The translations under genes and the position numbers were made by a program. Positions 23,944 to 31,811 of a stretch of DNA of 47,599 bases are shown piece after piece (the stretch's first letter is position 1; every line of letters starts with the position of its first letter). The notes under the pieces are model-generated. The model saw nothing but the letters and a program-made list of their open reading frames with translations. It searched no databases and had not been told where the DNA came from. This DNA is from JAVVTR01 sp036653535 (lineage in GTDB: Bacteria; Bacteroidota; Bacteroidia; Bacteroidales; P3): the NCBI GenBank assembly GCA_036653535.1, contig JAVVTR010000015.1, forward strand, positions 1 to 47,599, in the 5' to 3' direction.

Positions 23944-24462
23944 ATGATTATGGAAGAGCATGCTGGAATGGTAAGTATGATGGGAAATCCCCTCACCTTA
24001 CAAGGGAAAATGATTAAAGTAGGGGATATTGCTCCCGATTTTACGGTTTTATCCTCCGATTTAACCCCTGTGAAATTAAGCGATTTTAAAGGAAAAGTTA
24101 GAGTTATTTCTGTTATCCCATCTATAGATACGGGCGTATGTGCTATGCAAACCCGTCGATTTAACCAAGAAGCTACCGAACTTAAAAACGTGGAAATTCT
24201 TACTATTTCCTGTGATTTGCCTTTCGCTTTAGGCCGTTTTTGTGGTGCGGAAGGTATCGATAAAGTTCATACGTATTCCGATCATAAAGACACAGATTTT
24301 GGTCTTAAATATGGCTTTTTATTGAAAGAGTTGCGTCTATTGAATCGGGGAATAGTGATAATAGATGCTCAAGATAAGGTGGTCTATGTAGAATATGTAA
24401 AGGAAAATACCGAATTACCCGATTTTGATAAAGCTCTAAGTGTTGTTCGTAAAATTGCCTAA
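23944..24462 (+). CDS. tpx: thiol peroxidase (atypical 2-Cys peroxiredoxin)
   Basis: Tpx reduces hydroperoxides using thioredoxin. The peroxidatic Cys66 lies in PSIDTGVCAMQTRRFN and the resolving Cys100 in LGRFCGAEG, 34 residues apart as in E. coli Tpx (61 and 95). DLPFALGRFCGAEG is the family signature. A second ATG at 23950 may be the true start; the difference is two residues. Cys90 is additional. An exported thioredoxin follows two genes later, and dapD begins 5 bases after the stop, suggesting a small operon. Confidence 0.95.
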   Translation: MIMEEHAGMVSMMGNPLTLQGKMIKVGDIAPDFTVLSSDLTPVKLSDFKGKVRVISVIPSIDTGVCAMQTRRFNQEATELKNVEILTISCDLPFALGRFCGAEGIDKVHTYSDHKDTDFGLKYGFLLKELRLLNRGIVIIDAQDKVVYVEYVKENTELPDFDKALSVVRKIA

Positions 24463-24467
24463 ATACT

Positions 24468-25304
24468 ATGGATTTATGTAATTATATAGAGCAGGCTTGG
24501 CAAGAAAGATCCTTGCTGAAACAAGAGGATTATAAAAGGTCGGTTGCTGAGGTGATAGAACTACTAGATAAGGGTAAATTACGTGTTGCAGAAGCTGTTT
24601 TTTCTTCAGAAAAAGCAGACGAAATAGTGGAATGGCGGGTAAATGAATGGGTAAAGAAAGCTATTTTGCTTTATTTTGCGGTAGCAGAAATGAAAATCAT
24701 GGAAGTAGGCCCCTTGGAATTTTACGATAAAATACCCTTGAAAAAGAACTTTCAAGAGGCTGGAGTGAGAGTGGTTCCTCATGGAGTGGCTCGTTATGGT
24801 GCTTTTTTATCTCCGGGTTCAGTGATGATGCCCTCCTATGTAAATATAGGTGCTTATGTTGGAAGTGGAACACTTATAGATACTTGGGCTACGGTTGGGT
24901 CTTGTGCACAAATAGGAGAAAGAGTACATCTGAGTGGAGGAGTAGGTATAGGTGGCGTTTTGGAGCCTGTGATGGCAAACCCTGTTATTGTGGAAAATGA
25001 TTGTTTTGTAGGGTCCCGTAGCATTATTGTAGAAGGCGTTCGTGTAGAAAAAGAGGCGGTGATAGGGGCCAATGTATGTCTTACTCAATCTACCAAAATT
25101 ATAGATGTAAGTGGAAAAGAAGCGATAGAATATAGAGGAAGGGTTCCGGCTCGTTCGGTAGTAATTCCAGGAATGACTACCAAAGAATTTCCTGCTGGAA
25201 AATATGGAGTGGCTTGTGCTTTAATTATTGGGAAAAGAAAGGCTTCTACCGATAAAAAAACCACTTTAAATGATGCTTTAAGAGATTTTAGTGTAGCTGT
25301 TTAA
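24468..25304 (+). CDS. dapD: tetrahydrodipicolinate N-succinyltransferase
   Basis: DapD succinylates tetrahydrodipicolinate in the lysine/diaminopimelate pathway. A helical N-terminal part (residues 1-100, including VRVVPHGVARYGAFLSPG) is followed by a left-handed beta-helix of hexapeptide repeats (VNIGAYVGSGTLIDTWA, VHLSGGVGIGGVLEP). The C-terminal part contains SRSIIVEGVRV. Length 278 matches the family. The gene lies 5 bases after tpx and 9 before the thioredoxin gene, so the three are probably co-transcribed although functionally unrelated. Confidence 0.95.
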   Translation: MDLCNYIEQAWQERSLLKQEDYKRSVAEVIELLDKGKLRVAEAVFSSEKADEIVEWRVNEWVKKAILLYFAVAEMKIMEVGPLEFYDKIPLKKNFQEAGVRVVPHGVARYGAFLSPGSVMMPSYVNIGAYVGSGTLIDTWATVGSCAQIGERVHLSGGVGIGGVLEPVMANPVIVENDCFVGSRSIIVEGVRVEKEAVIGANVCLTQSTKIIDVSGKEAIEYRGRVPARSVVIPGMTTKEFPAGKYGVACALIIGKRKASTDKKTTLNDALRDFSVAV

Positions 25305-25313
25305 ATTCAAAAT

Positions 25314-25805
25314 ATGAGAAAATTTTTGTGTATAGGATTGTTTTTAACCTTAGGTCTTAGCTCGGTAGATGCTCAGCTTTTGGCAGAACCATTTTTGGCA
25401 ACGGCTTCGACGGCGGATAGTAAAATTATTTATCTTACGAACGAACAATTTTTAAAACAGGTATACGATTACCAAGCAAATTCTAAGGAATGGAAATACG
25501 AAGGGAAACTTCCTTGTATAGTAGATTTTTATGCAGATTGGTGTAGACCTTGTAAGATGTTAGCTCCTATTTTAGAAGAGTTGTCGAAAACGTATGCGGG
25601 GCGTGTTGTGTTTTATAAAGTAAATGTAGATCAAGAAAAATCTTTGGCTCAAGCTTTTCAAATCAATAGTATTCCCAACCTCTTATTTGTATCTAAAGAC
25701 GGAAAACCGGCCATGCAAGCAGGCCTTTTTGAGAAAACACAGTTGATACAAATTATAGAGGAATTTCTTTTGGGAAAAAAAACTGCGGGTACTTCGGAGA
25801 AGTAG
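25314..25805 (+). CDS. exported thioredoxin-family protein
   Basis: A cleavable signal peptide (residues 1-20, ending VDA before QLLAEP) precedes a complete thioredoxin fold. The active site is DFYADWCRPCK, Cys77 and Cys80, with Arg replacing the usual Gly in CGPC. FYKVNVDQEKSLAQAFQINSIPNLLFVS contains the cis-Pro. Total length 163. It probably acts in the periplasm in disulfide reduction or peroxide defence; tpx two genes upstream lacks a signal peptide, so they are not direct partners. Its 3' end overlaps the convergent PPTase gene by 53 bases. Confidence 0.92.
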   Translation: MRKFLCIGLFLTLGLSSVDAQLLAEPFLATASTADSKIIYLTNEQFLKQVYDYQANSKEWKYEGKLPCIVDFYADWCRPCKMLAPILEELSKTYAGRVVFYKVNVDQEKSLAQAFQINSIPNLLFVSKDGKPAMQAGLFEKTQLIQIIEEFLLGKKTAGTSEK

Positions 25806-26556
25806 ATTCTTTGTTGGTGTAACAAAGGCTTAATATAAATAATTCTTTTTCTAATAATGATTCTACTCCTTTTAATTTGTTTGCTTTATATAGCTCGTCG
25901 ACTCTACAGAATTCGTCGATTTCGCCTAATTTATTTAAATTTTCTAATTCGTTTAAGGCTGATAATGGGGAAGTTTTTAAAACTTGCTGGCTGGTAATTA
26001 TTTTGGAGAAAAAATTATGTTCTATATTTTTGTATAGAGCAAAAACTTCTTGATTTTCCTTGGAAATAGAGGAAGTGTCCCGTATGGAATTTGCTTGTCG
26101 AAATAAAATTTCGTGTTCTTTCATTTCGGCTCCTATGCCGCATCCTATATTTTTTAGTAAACTTTCCTTATAGGTCCAAAGAAGTATAAAACGAAATAGA
26201 CGGCAAGAAACAGGGTGGTTCAAAACAAATTGGCTTTCTTTTTGGGTGAACCATCTTTTTAACAAACTTTCATAAGGACGTTCCTGTACCTTTTCTATAT
26301 CTATGCCTATAGGGGTAGTGTCTATAGCGATGGCAGTGTAAGAGGCGGTATTGGATAGATTAAAATGCAAGGAGGGATAGTCTTTTAAATAGGGCTTCCC
26401 CTTTGGGGTGTAAAGGATAGTTAAATTTTGGGAAGATTCTATTTGTAGTTCGTGTAATAAAACTTTTTCTAATAAAGGGTTGTTGTTTTGCTTAGCCAAA
26501 TTCTTTTTGGAAAGTTCTTTTTTTTGTGGATGATAATATATAAATATTTTACACAT
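25753..26556 (-). CDS. 4'-phosphopantetheinyl transferase (Sfp type) with C-terminal insertion
   Basis: The enzyme attaches phosphopantetheine from CoA to carrier proteins. HFNLSNTASYTAIAI, GIDIEKV (residues 84-90, Mg-binding Asp/Glu) and WTYKESLLKNIGCGI (127-141, with the catalytic Glu/Lys) are the three conserved motifs. The family is usually about 210-240 residues; this one has 267. The extra length is a Leu/Asn/Glu-rich low-complexity segment at about 190-235 (ALNELENLNKLGEIDEF, DELYKANKLKGVES) before the usual C-terminal strand. It converges with and overlaps the thioredoxin gene by 53 bases. The target may be AcpP or another carrier. Confidence 0.85.
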   Translation of the reverse strand: MCKIFIYYHPQKKELSKKNLAKQNNNPLLEKVLLHELQIESSQNLTILYTPKGKPYLKDYPSLHFNLSNTASYTAIAIDTTPIGIDIEKVQERPYESLLKRWFTQKESQFVLNHPVSCRLFRFILLWTYKESLLKNIGCGIGAEMKEHEILFRQANSIRDTSSISKENQEVFALYKNIEHNFFSKIITSQQVLKTSPLSALNELENLNKLGEIDEFCRVDELYKANKLKGVESLLEKELFILSLCYTNKESTSPKYPQFFFPKEIPL

Positions 26557-26660
26557 AGTATTGCTTTTATTGCTATTGGGAGGAGCCTCCTTTGGTATTT
26601 CTCTTTTGAATTTCTCTTTTGAATTCCATGTCGCTGGTAGTAGCGATGGGTACTTCTGTG

Positions 26661-28487
26661 CTATGGAATGCTTTCCTTTTTATCTTGCTTCTGTTGGAAA
26701 TACTGATATACTAACAAGGCTTTGGCTGGTCCTATAACAGATTCTATATCTAATAATGAGGCCGATCGCAGCTGCTTTACAGAATGGAAATGTTGTAGTA
26801 ATTCTAAAGCGGTTTTCTTTCCTATGCCTTTAATTTCCGTAAGTTCGGTTTTGATTACGCCTTTAAGATGCCGCTTACGGTAATGAGTAATTCCAAATCG
26901 GTGCACTTCATCTCTTAACAATTGTATATGTTTGAGTACATCCGATTTTTTATCTAAGGATAAGGGGTAGGGATCTCCTATTCGGTATAACTCTTCTAAA
27001 TTTTCGGCAATGCCAAGAAGGAAAATATCGTTTTCTAAATGGAGGGCTTTTAGACTTTTGTAGGCACAAGATAATTGTCCTTTTCCTCCATCGACTATTA
27101 CTAATTGGGGAAGGGGCTGATTTTCGTTCTGTAGACGTTGATAGCGGCGGGTAATAACCTCTTCCATAGAAGCGTAATCATTGGGTCCAGTTACAGTGCG
27201 AATAAGAAAGTGCCGGTAATCTCGTTTGGATAATTTTCCGTCTTTACTTACGCTCATTGCCGCTACTGGATAATCGCCTTGCATATTAGAATTGTCGAAG
27301 CATTCTATATGCACTGGCAATTTCTTTAGGCCTAATACTTTTTGGAGATTTAAAAGCATTTGCTTGCTATGACGGTCGGGATCCGTAAGATCCAATCTTT
27401 TACTTTTCTCTAATAAAAAGTAAGAAATATTCTTTTGAGAGAGGTCTAATAATTTTTTTTTGTCGCCCAATACGGGAATGGTATATTTTAGGTTTGGAAA
27501 TTGAAAATCGGGTAAAAAAGGAAGTATTATTTCCGGAGCATCGCTTTGAAAACGATGGCGAAATTCGGTAATAGCGGTGGACAAAAGTTCTTGGGGTGTT
27601 TCCTCTAATTTCTTTTTTACATCTATAGTGTGTGCTTGTACTACTCTGCCATCTAATACACGCATATAATTAAAATAGATGTTGTTTTCTTGATCCAATA
27701 CACTAAATACATCTAAATCGGTAAGTTTGTCGCTTACTACGGTGGATTTACTTTGATACACTTGTAATAGCTCTATTTTTTCTTTTATCGCTTGTGCTTT
27801 GCGAAATTCTAAATTTTCGGCATAAAAGAGCATCTTTTTGTTTAAGTCTTGTAAAACGGCTTGTATATGTCCCTTAATTATGGCGGTAATTTGGGCAATT
27901 TGTGTGCTGTAGTTTTCCTCCGTTTGCAAACCTTGACAGGGGCCAAGACAGCGTTTCATTTGATATTGCAAGCATAATTTTATTTTCTTTTTTGCTACTA
28001 TTTCCTGGCTAAGAGTATAGGGGCAGTTACGTAAGGGATATAGGTCGTGAATCAAGTCTAAAAGAATGTTCATCGTTCGTACACAGGGGTAGGGGCCAAA
28101 GTATAGAGAACCATTGGGTATATAGCGTCGAGTGGAAAAAATACGGGGAAAATTTTCTTTGGTAATACATAGCCAAGGATAAGTTTTATCGTCTTTTAGG
28201 AGGATATTATAGTGCGGACGATATTCTTTAATAAGATTGTTTTCTAAGAGAAGCGCATCGGTTTCTGTATTTACTACTATGTATTCTAAATGATGAATTT
28301 TCCGAACCAAAGCTAAGACTTTTCCGCTTTGCTCTTTATTAAAATAAGAGTTTACCCTACGTTTGAGATTTTTTGCTTTACCTACATAAATACGCTCATT
28401 TTGTACGTCAAAATACTGATATACTCCTGGCTTTTCCGGAAGAAGTTTTAAGGTTTCTTTTAACGTATCGGAAATCTCCGTTGGCAT
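26661..28487 (-). CDS. uvrC: excinuclease ABC subunit C
   Basis: UvrC makes both incisions in nucleotide excision repair. The GIY-YIG domain (about residues 14-95) has KPGVYQYF and RIYVGKAKNLKRRV. The UVR helix pair lies near 205-240, and the RNase H-like 5' nuclease has HIECFDNSNMQGDYPVAAMS and VIVDGGKGQLS. Two helix-hairpin-helix units (LTEIKGIGKKTALELLQHF) close the protein. Length 608 is normal and the zinc-like Cys motif CLQYQMKRCLGPC is present. It is divergently transcribed from the cation transporter. Confidence 0.97.
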   Translation of the reverse strand: MPTEISDTLKETLKLLPEKPGVYQYFDVQNERIYVGKAKNLKRRVNSYFNKEQSGKVLALVRKIHHLEYIVVNTETDALLLENNLIKEYRPHYNILLKDDKTYPWLCITKENFPRIFSTRRYIPNGSLYFGPYPCVRTMNILLDLIHDLYPLRNCPYTLSQEIVAKKKIKLCLQYQMKRCLGPCQGLQTEENYSTQIAQITAIIKGHIQAVLQDLNKKMLFYAENLEFRKAQAIKEKIELLQVYQSKSTVVSDKLTDLDVFSVLDQENNIYFNYMRVLDGRVVQAHTIDVKKKLEETPQELLSTAITEFRHRFQSDAPEIILPFLPDFQFPNLKYTIPVLGDKKKLLDLSQKNISYFLLEKSKRLDLTDPDRHSKQMLLNLQKVLGLKKLPVHIECFDNSNMQGDYPVAAMSVSKDGKLSKRDYRHFLIRTVTGPNDYASMEEVITRRYQRLQNENQPLPQLVIVDGGKGQLSCAYKSLKALHLENDIFLLGIAENLEELYRIGDPYPLSLDKKSDVLKHIQLLRDEVHRFGITHYRKRHLKGVIKTELTEIKGIGKKTALELLQHFHSVKQLRSASLLDIESVIGPAKALLVYQYFQQKQDKKESIP

Positions 28488-28547
28488 GTGTTTATATTGG
28501 TTTTTTTAGTTAAAAAAAATAGTAGTACTCTCTCTAATAGGAGGCTA

Positions 28548-28555
28548 CAAAGATA
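28548..28555 (-). promoter_or_regulatory. candidate -7 element for uvrC (TATCTTTG, minus)
   Basis: The plus-strand CAAAGATA reads TATCTTTG on the minus strand, an exact TAnnTTTG match. Initiation would be near 28542, about 55 bases before the uvrC ATG. A TTTG at the proper distance is not seen. Confidence 0.4.
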
Positions 28556-28566
28556 CAAATATTAAT

Positions 28567-28574
28567 TACCTTTG
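28567..28574 (+). promoter_or_regulatory. candidate -7 element for the cation efflux gene (TACCTTTG)
   Basis: TACCTTTG matches TAnnTTTG and faces away from the uvrC element 11 bases away. The implied 5' leader is about 90 bases. A -33 element is not clear. Confidence 0.4.
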
Positions 28575-28668
28575 TGTGGCTTAATTTTAAAAAATAGGTT
28601 TATAAAAAAAAAGTATATTTTAGATATTTGTAATATAAGTATTTGTAATATAGTAAAATGTGTTTAGT

Positions 28669-29655
28669 ATGTGGGCAAGGAAAAATCAAGATTCTTTGAA
28701 AATAAAGGTACAAAGTGTAATAGTTACTATTTCCGTATTATTAATGGCCGGAAAATTTATAGCATACGTATTAACTTCTTCTGCAGGGATCTTTAGTGAT
28801 GCTATGGAAAGTATAGTGAATGTGGTTGCCGGTTTGGTAAGTTTATATGCTTTGCATTTGGCTATGAAACCCAAGGATAAATCGCATCCGTTTGGGCATG
28901 GAAAAGTGGAGTTTTTTTCCGCTTCGGTAGAGGGTTTATTGATTATGATGGCCGGAGGAATTATTATATTTGAGGGGGTTAGTCGTTTGTTGGAACCGGC
29001 CAATATTCGTCAGTTAGATATAGGTATTTGGATAGTTGCTTTAGCTGGAGTGGTAAATTATGCTATGGGTTTCTACAGCATTTATTTAGGAAAAAAATAT
29101 GATTCGGTAGCCTTAATCGCATCCGGAAAACATTTGCAGAGTGATACCTATTCGAGTATAGGTTTGGTGATTGGTCTCTTATTGCTGTATTACACAGGTT
29201 TACCATGGATAGATGGCTTGCTGGCTTGTGTTTTCGGCTTGCTGATCTTTGGGACAGGAATTTCCATTTTACATAAAACCACCAATTATCTTATGGATAG
29301 GGCAGATGAAAGCATTTTAAAAGATGTTGCCCAGTGTTTGAGCGCTAATCCTAACGATCAATGGGTAGATATTCATAATTTAAAAATGATTAAGTATGGA
29401 AGTTCTTATTTTTTAGATTGTGATTTGACCTTACCTTGGTTTTATGACATAAAACAAGGGCACGAATTGTGTGATAGTCTAAAAGAGGTATTGTCGATGG
29501 AATTTGCGGATAGGCTTAGTGTTTCGGTACATACCGATCCTTGTAGCAGTAAGCATTGTTCCCGTTGCAGGTTAAGTAATTGTATGCATCGTTGTTATCC
29601 TATGGAGGAGGCGGAAAATTTCAGTTTGAATAGGCTATTAGAAAGCGACGAGTAA
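28669..29655 (+). CDS. cation diffusion facilitator family metal transporter with Cys-rich tail
   Basis: This is a CDF-type proton-coupled metal efflux protein of the inner membrane. Six helices lie in about residues 10-205. FSDAMESIVNVVAG holds the first metal-site Asp, HPFGHGKVEF is the family signature and SGKHLQSDTYSS holds the second His/Asp pair. The cytoplasmic C-terminal domain ends in an unusual cluster of five Cys and three His (about residues 288-309, e.g. CSSKHCSRC) that could bind Zn or another soft metal. The first ATG is at 28669; the GTG at 28660 would add only three residues. Metal specificity cannot be read from the sequence. Confidence 0.92.
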   Translation: MWARKNQDSLKIKVQSVIVTISVLLMAGKFIAYVLTSSAGIFSDAMESIVNVVAGLVSLYALHLAMKPKDKSHPFGHGKVEFFSASVEGLLIMMAGGIIIFEGVSRLLEPANIRQLDIGIWIVALAGVVNYAMGFYSIYLGKKYDSVALIASGKHLQSDTYSSIGLVIGLLLLYYTGLPWIDGLLACVFGLLIFGTGISILHKTTNYLMDRADESILKDVAQCLSANPNDQWVDIHNLKMIKYGSSYFLDCDLTLPWFYDIKQGHELCDSLKEVLSMEFADRLSVSVHTDPCSSKHCSRCRLSNCMHRCYPMEEAENFSLNRLLESDE

Positions 29656-29750
29656 TAGCAATGAATAGGTTATTTAGAAAGCGACAAATAATAGTGATGA
29701 GTAATAGCAATGAATAGGCTATTATAGCGACGAATAGACTATTATAACTG
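29627..29750. repeat. degenerate direct repeats following the cation transporter
   Basis: The last codons of the transporter and the DNA after it share repeated blocks. AATAGGCTATTAGAAAGCGA recurs as AATAGGTTATTTAGAAAGCG, and shorter copies (AATAGGCTATTATAGCGACG, AATAGACTATTATAA) follow. GAGTAATAGCAATG occurs twice. The pattern suggests slippage or duplication that began at the gene's 3' end. The rest of the 29656-29864 gap shows only an 8-base inverted repeat, TACCTGCA (29805) with TGCAGGTA (29846). Confidence 0.6.
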
Positions 29751-29864
29751 CCAATACTCTATGGAAAGCAATGAGTAGGAAAGCATTATCTTACCTTTCA
29801 AATATACCTGCAAGAGTATAGTCGAAATAAATAGGAACAATACCCTGCAGGTAGGAATTATTTT

Positions 29865-30395
29865 TTATGCCAAGGCCCATAATTTATGGGCATCTTCTTT
29901 GAAAAAAATCTGCGCTTCACAGGCAGGTTCAAAATAATGAGGAACGTATTTTAAGATTTGGACAATACAAATATCCGCATCTTTATTTCCAAATAATTGA
30001 AGCATAAGGCCGGAACTATCAGCCGTAGATAATTTGGTAATGGCTTCCACTTGCTTGTTTTCTATGGCATGAATGATGTTAGTAGCCTCTTTGGTTTCAA
30101 AATAAATAGATTTCTTTTTTAGACGTGCTTTGTTGGGCGTGTAAATATATTCTTCTTTCGATTTGGCCGAGAAAACTTGAATTAAACCAATAATGATAAT
30201 GGCAACGCCACCTGCCATGAGCGTAGCCGATATGGTAGGTGCAAGGGAGAGTATCACCCCTGTTCCCATTAAAAAGAATAGAATACCAAAAACGGTAATA
30301 AGAATAGGTTTGGTAATAGATTTGGAAACTTTAACGATGGCCCCTTGGCTAAGTTGTAAGGCGGAACTTTGTATATCTTGAATTTGTGATTCCAT
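29865..30395 (-). CDS. membrane protein of unknown function
   Basis: I do not recognise a named family. Two transmembrane helices lie at about residues 29-51 (ITKPILITVFGILFFLMGTG) and 54-76 (SATLMAGGVAIIIIGLIQVF), separated by a tight turn. A cytoplasmic domain of about 95 residues follows, with KEATNIIHAIENKQVEAI and VPHYFEPACEAQIFF. The hairpin-plus-globular layout is common in uncharacterised Bacteroidota proteins. Codon use and composition look normal, so it is probably a real gene. The 261 bases upstream contain a small hairpin (AGAGGCT 30533 / AGCCTCT 30550). Confidence 0.75.
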   Translation of the reverse strand: MESQIQDIQSSALQLSQGAIVKVSKSITKPILITVFGILFFLMGTGVILSLAPTISATLMAGGVAIIIIGLIQVFSAKSKEEYIYTPNKARLKKKSIYFETKEATNIIHAIENKQVEAITKLSTADSSGLMLQLFGNKDADICIVQILKYVPHYFEPACEAQIFFKEDAHKLWALA

Positions 30396-30656
30396 GATTT
30401 TATTTGTTTATGAAAAAGGTTCTAATTTGCTTAACTAATAAAGTTAATAAATTTAAATAGCTTTTAAAATAGTGAATAAAAAGGAAATTTTCCTTTAGAA
30501 AATAGGAATAAGAGCAAGAGCACAGAACACAGAGAGGCTCTCTAAAGGTAGCCTCTTTTATGAAAATTTCCTTATGGGAAACTATTCCATAAAAAATCCT
30601 TCTATAAAATTTCTTTTAGAGGAATTCCTTTAGGGCATCTTGCCTTTATTAAAAAA

Positions 30657-31055
30657 TTAAATACGTAATATACAGACTTTACGAAGAATATAGTTGCGAT
30701 CGAAGTTTATAACATAATTTAAAAAAGAAGAAAGCAAAAAGCAAGGTGCAATCTCTATGTGGGCTCTATTGGAAAAGAAGACCTTGATGGGTCTAGTGGG
30801 GGTTTGTCCATTTGAATTTGCATTATTTTCGGAACCTATTAATTCGGCTTGAAAGGGTTGAATCTTGTTTAGGTCGGAAATAAAACTTCCCCAGTTGGTA
30901 AAAAGAGATTGTAGAGAAAACTTAGAATGGGAATGAGAAGAGGGTTGAGAGCAAGAATAGGTAGGAAAAGCAATGCTTTCGCTACATCCTAAACGAACGA
31001 GCATTGCACTGATTAGTGCCAGCAATCCTATATATTGAAAAATCTTTTTTCTCAA
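30657..31055 (-). CDS. hypothetical exported protein
   Basis: This is a 132-residue frame beginning MRKKIFQYIGLLALISAMLV, a good Sec signal peptide, with a possible cleavage near LGCSES (the Cys is not in a strict lipobox). The mature part is Ser/Asn/Phe-rich without repeats or recognisable motifs, and I cannot assign it to a family. It is followed by no clear terminator. It could be a small species-specific secreted protein. Confidence 0.55.
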   Translation of the reverse strand: MRKKIFQYIGLLALISAMLVRLGCSESIAFPTYSCSQPSSHSHSKFSLQSLFTNWGSFISDLNKIQPFQAELIGSENNANSNGQTPTRPIKVFFSNRAHIEIAPCFLLSSFLNYVINFDRNYILRKVCILRI

Positions 31056-31170
31056 TTTTTTATTTTTTTGAAACGCCTTTCCTATACTTATTGCTTATTT
31101 AATTTCAAACTATCCTTTGTAGGACTTAGCAAGAAGTAAACTCTCCGTAAATAAAGTTTCGTATGGAAAG

Positions 31171-31220
31171 ACAGTAGCGCTAACTGAAAGTAGCGCACCA
31201 CTTTTAGTTAGCGCTACTGT
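31171..31220. repeat. 21-bp inverted repeat (strong hairpin)
   Basis: The arm 31171-31191 begins ACAGTAGCGCTAACT and pairs with 31200-31220, ending AGTTAGCGCTACTGT, with one mismatch (tolerated as G-U in RNA) and an 8-base loop. It sits between divergent genes, about 120 bases from each. The loop itself repeats the AGCGC core. Confidence 0.75.
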
Positions 31221-31284
31221 AAAGCTGCAAAGGTTCTACTTATCTTGGGGGCATACGAAGCGCCAAATTTATTAATTTTTATTG

Positions 31285-31292
31285 TATTTTTG
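31285..31292 (+). promoter_or_regulatory. candidate -7 element for the PAS gene (TATTTTTG)
   Basis: TATTTTTG matches TAnnTTTG, 49 bases before the start codon. No -33 TTTG is at the expected distance. The A-rich leader contains a repeated AAAATCA motif (31296-31340). Confidence 0.35.
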
Positions 31293-31340
31293 TATAAAAT
31301 CAGATAAAATAATCTAAAATCATATAAAATCACCAAAATC

Positions 31341-31679
31341 ATGGATAAAATTTTTAAAGAATTAGATCTTGCCATTACCGTTTGTAAAAAAAATGGAGAA
31401 ATTATAGAAATGAACGATAAATCTCAAAAGACTTTTCTAAAACCGGGTCGAGAAAATTTAATAGGAAAAAATGTATTAGACTGTCATCCATCTCCGGCTC
31501 GTGAAAAATTAACAGAAATGTTACAAAGTCCATGTAATAACGCCTATACCATTGAAAAAGGAGGCGTTAAAAAGCTTATTTTTCAAACCCCTTGGTATGA
31601 AAATGGGCAATACGAGGGCTTCGTTGAATTTTCAATGGAGATCCCTATGGAAATGCCACATTATGTGAGAAAAGCTTAA
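31341..31679 (+). CDS. single-domain PAS-like sensor protein
   Basis: The 112-residue protein looks like one PAS fold. It has an N-terminal helix (FKELDLAITVCKKNGEIIEMN), then DKSQKTFLKPGRENLIGKNVLDCH and a PSPAREKLTEML helix, then strands ending YEGFVEFSMEIP. LAITVCKKNGEIIEMND is the typical first PAS hairpin. There is no effector domain, so it may act by binding another protein or a ligand such as a fatty acid, haem or flavin. The conserved-looking CHPSPARE loop is a candidate ligand contact. Function is unknown. Confidence 0.75.
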   Translation: MDKIFKELDLAITVCKKNGEIIEMNDKSQKTFLKPGRENLIGKNVLDCHPSPAREKLTEMLQSPCNNAYTIEKGGVKKLIFQTPWYENGQYEGFVEFSMEIPMEMPHYVRKA

Positions 31680-31768
31680 AGTGAATTTTGGAGAAAAATT
31701 CAAAGAAAATCGTGGATAGAATCTTAGAGAGAAAGCTAGCAAGACAAGTAACACTAAGTCAAGGACAG

Positions 31769-31800
31769 TTTGGTCATATACGGTAAAAAAACTACCTTTG
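31769..31800 (+). promoter_or_regulatory. consensus clpX promoter
   Basis: TTTG at 31769-31772, a 20-base spacer and TACCTTTG at 31793-31800 match the consensus exactly. Initiation would fall only about 5-8 bases before the ATG at 31812, so the clpX mRNA would be almost leaderless. Confidence 0.65.
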
Positions 31801-31811
31801 CAGCCTTAATT

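Noticed and set aside
25753..25805. Frameshift or misassembly explaining the thioredoxin/PPTase overlap
   Set aside because: Both frames end naturally at stop codons and both proteins have complete conserved cores, so a true convergent overlap is simpler.
30533..30556. Intrinsic terminator between the two unknown minus-strand genes
   Set aside because: The 7-bp stem is followed by T only on the plus strand, where no gene ends; on the minus strand there is no T run.
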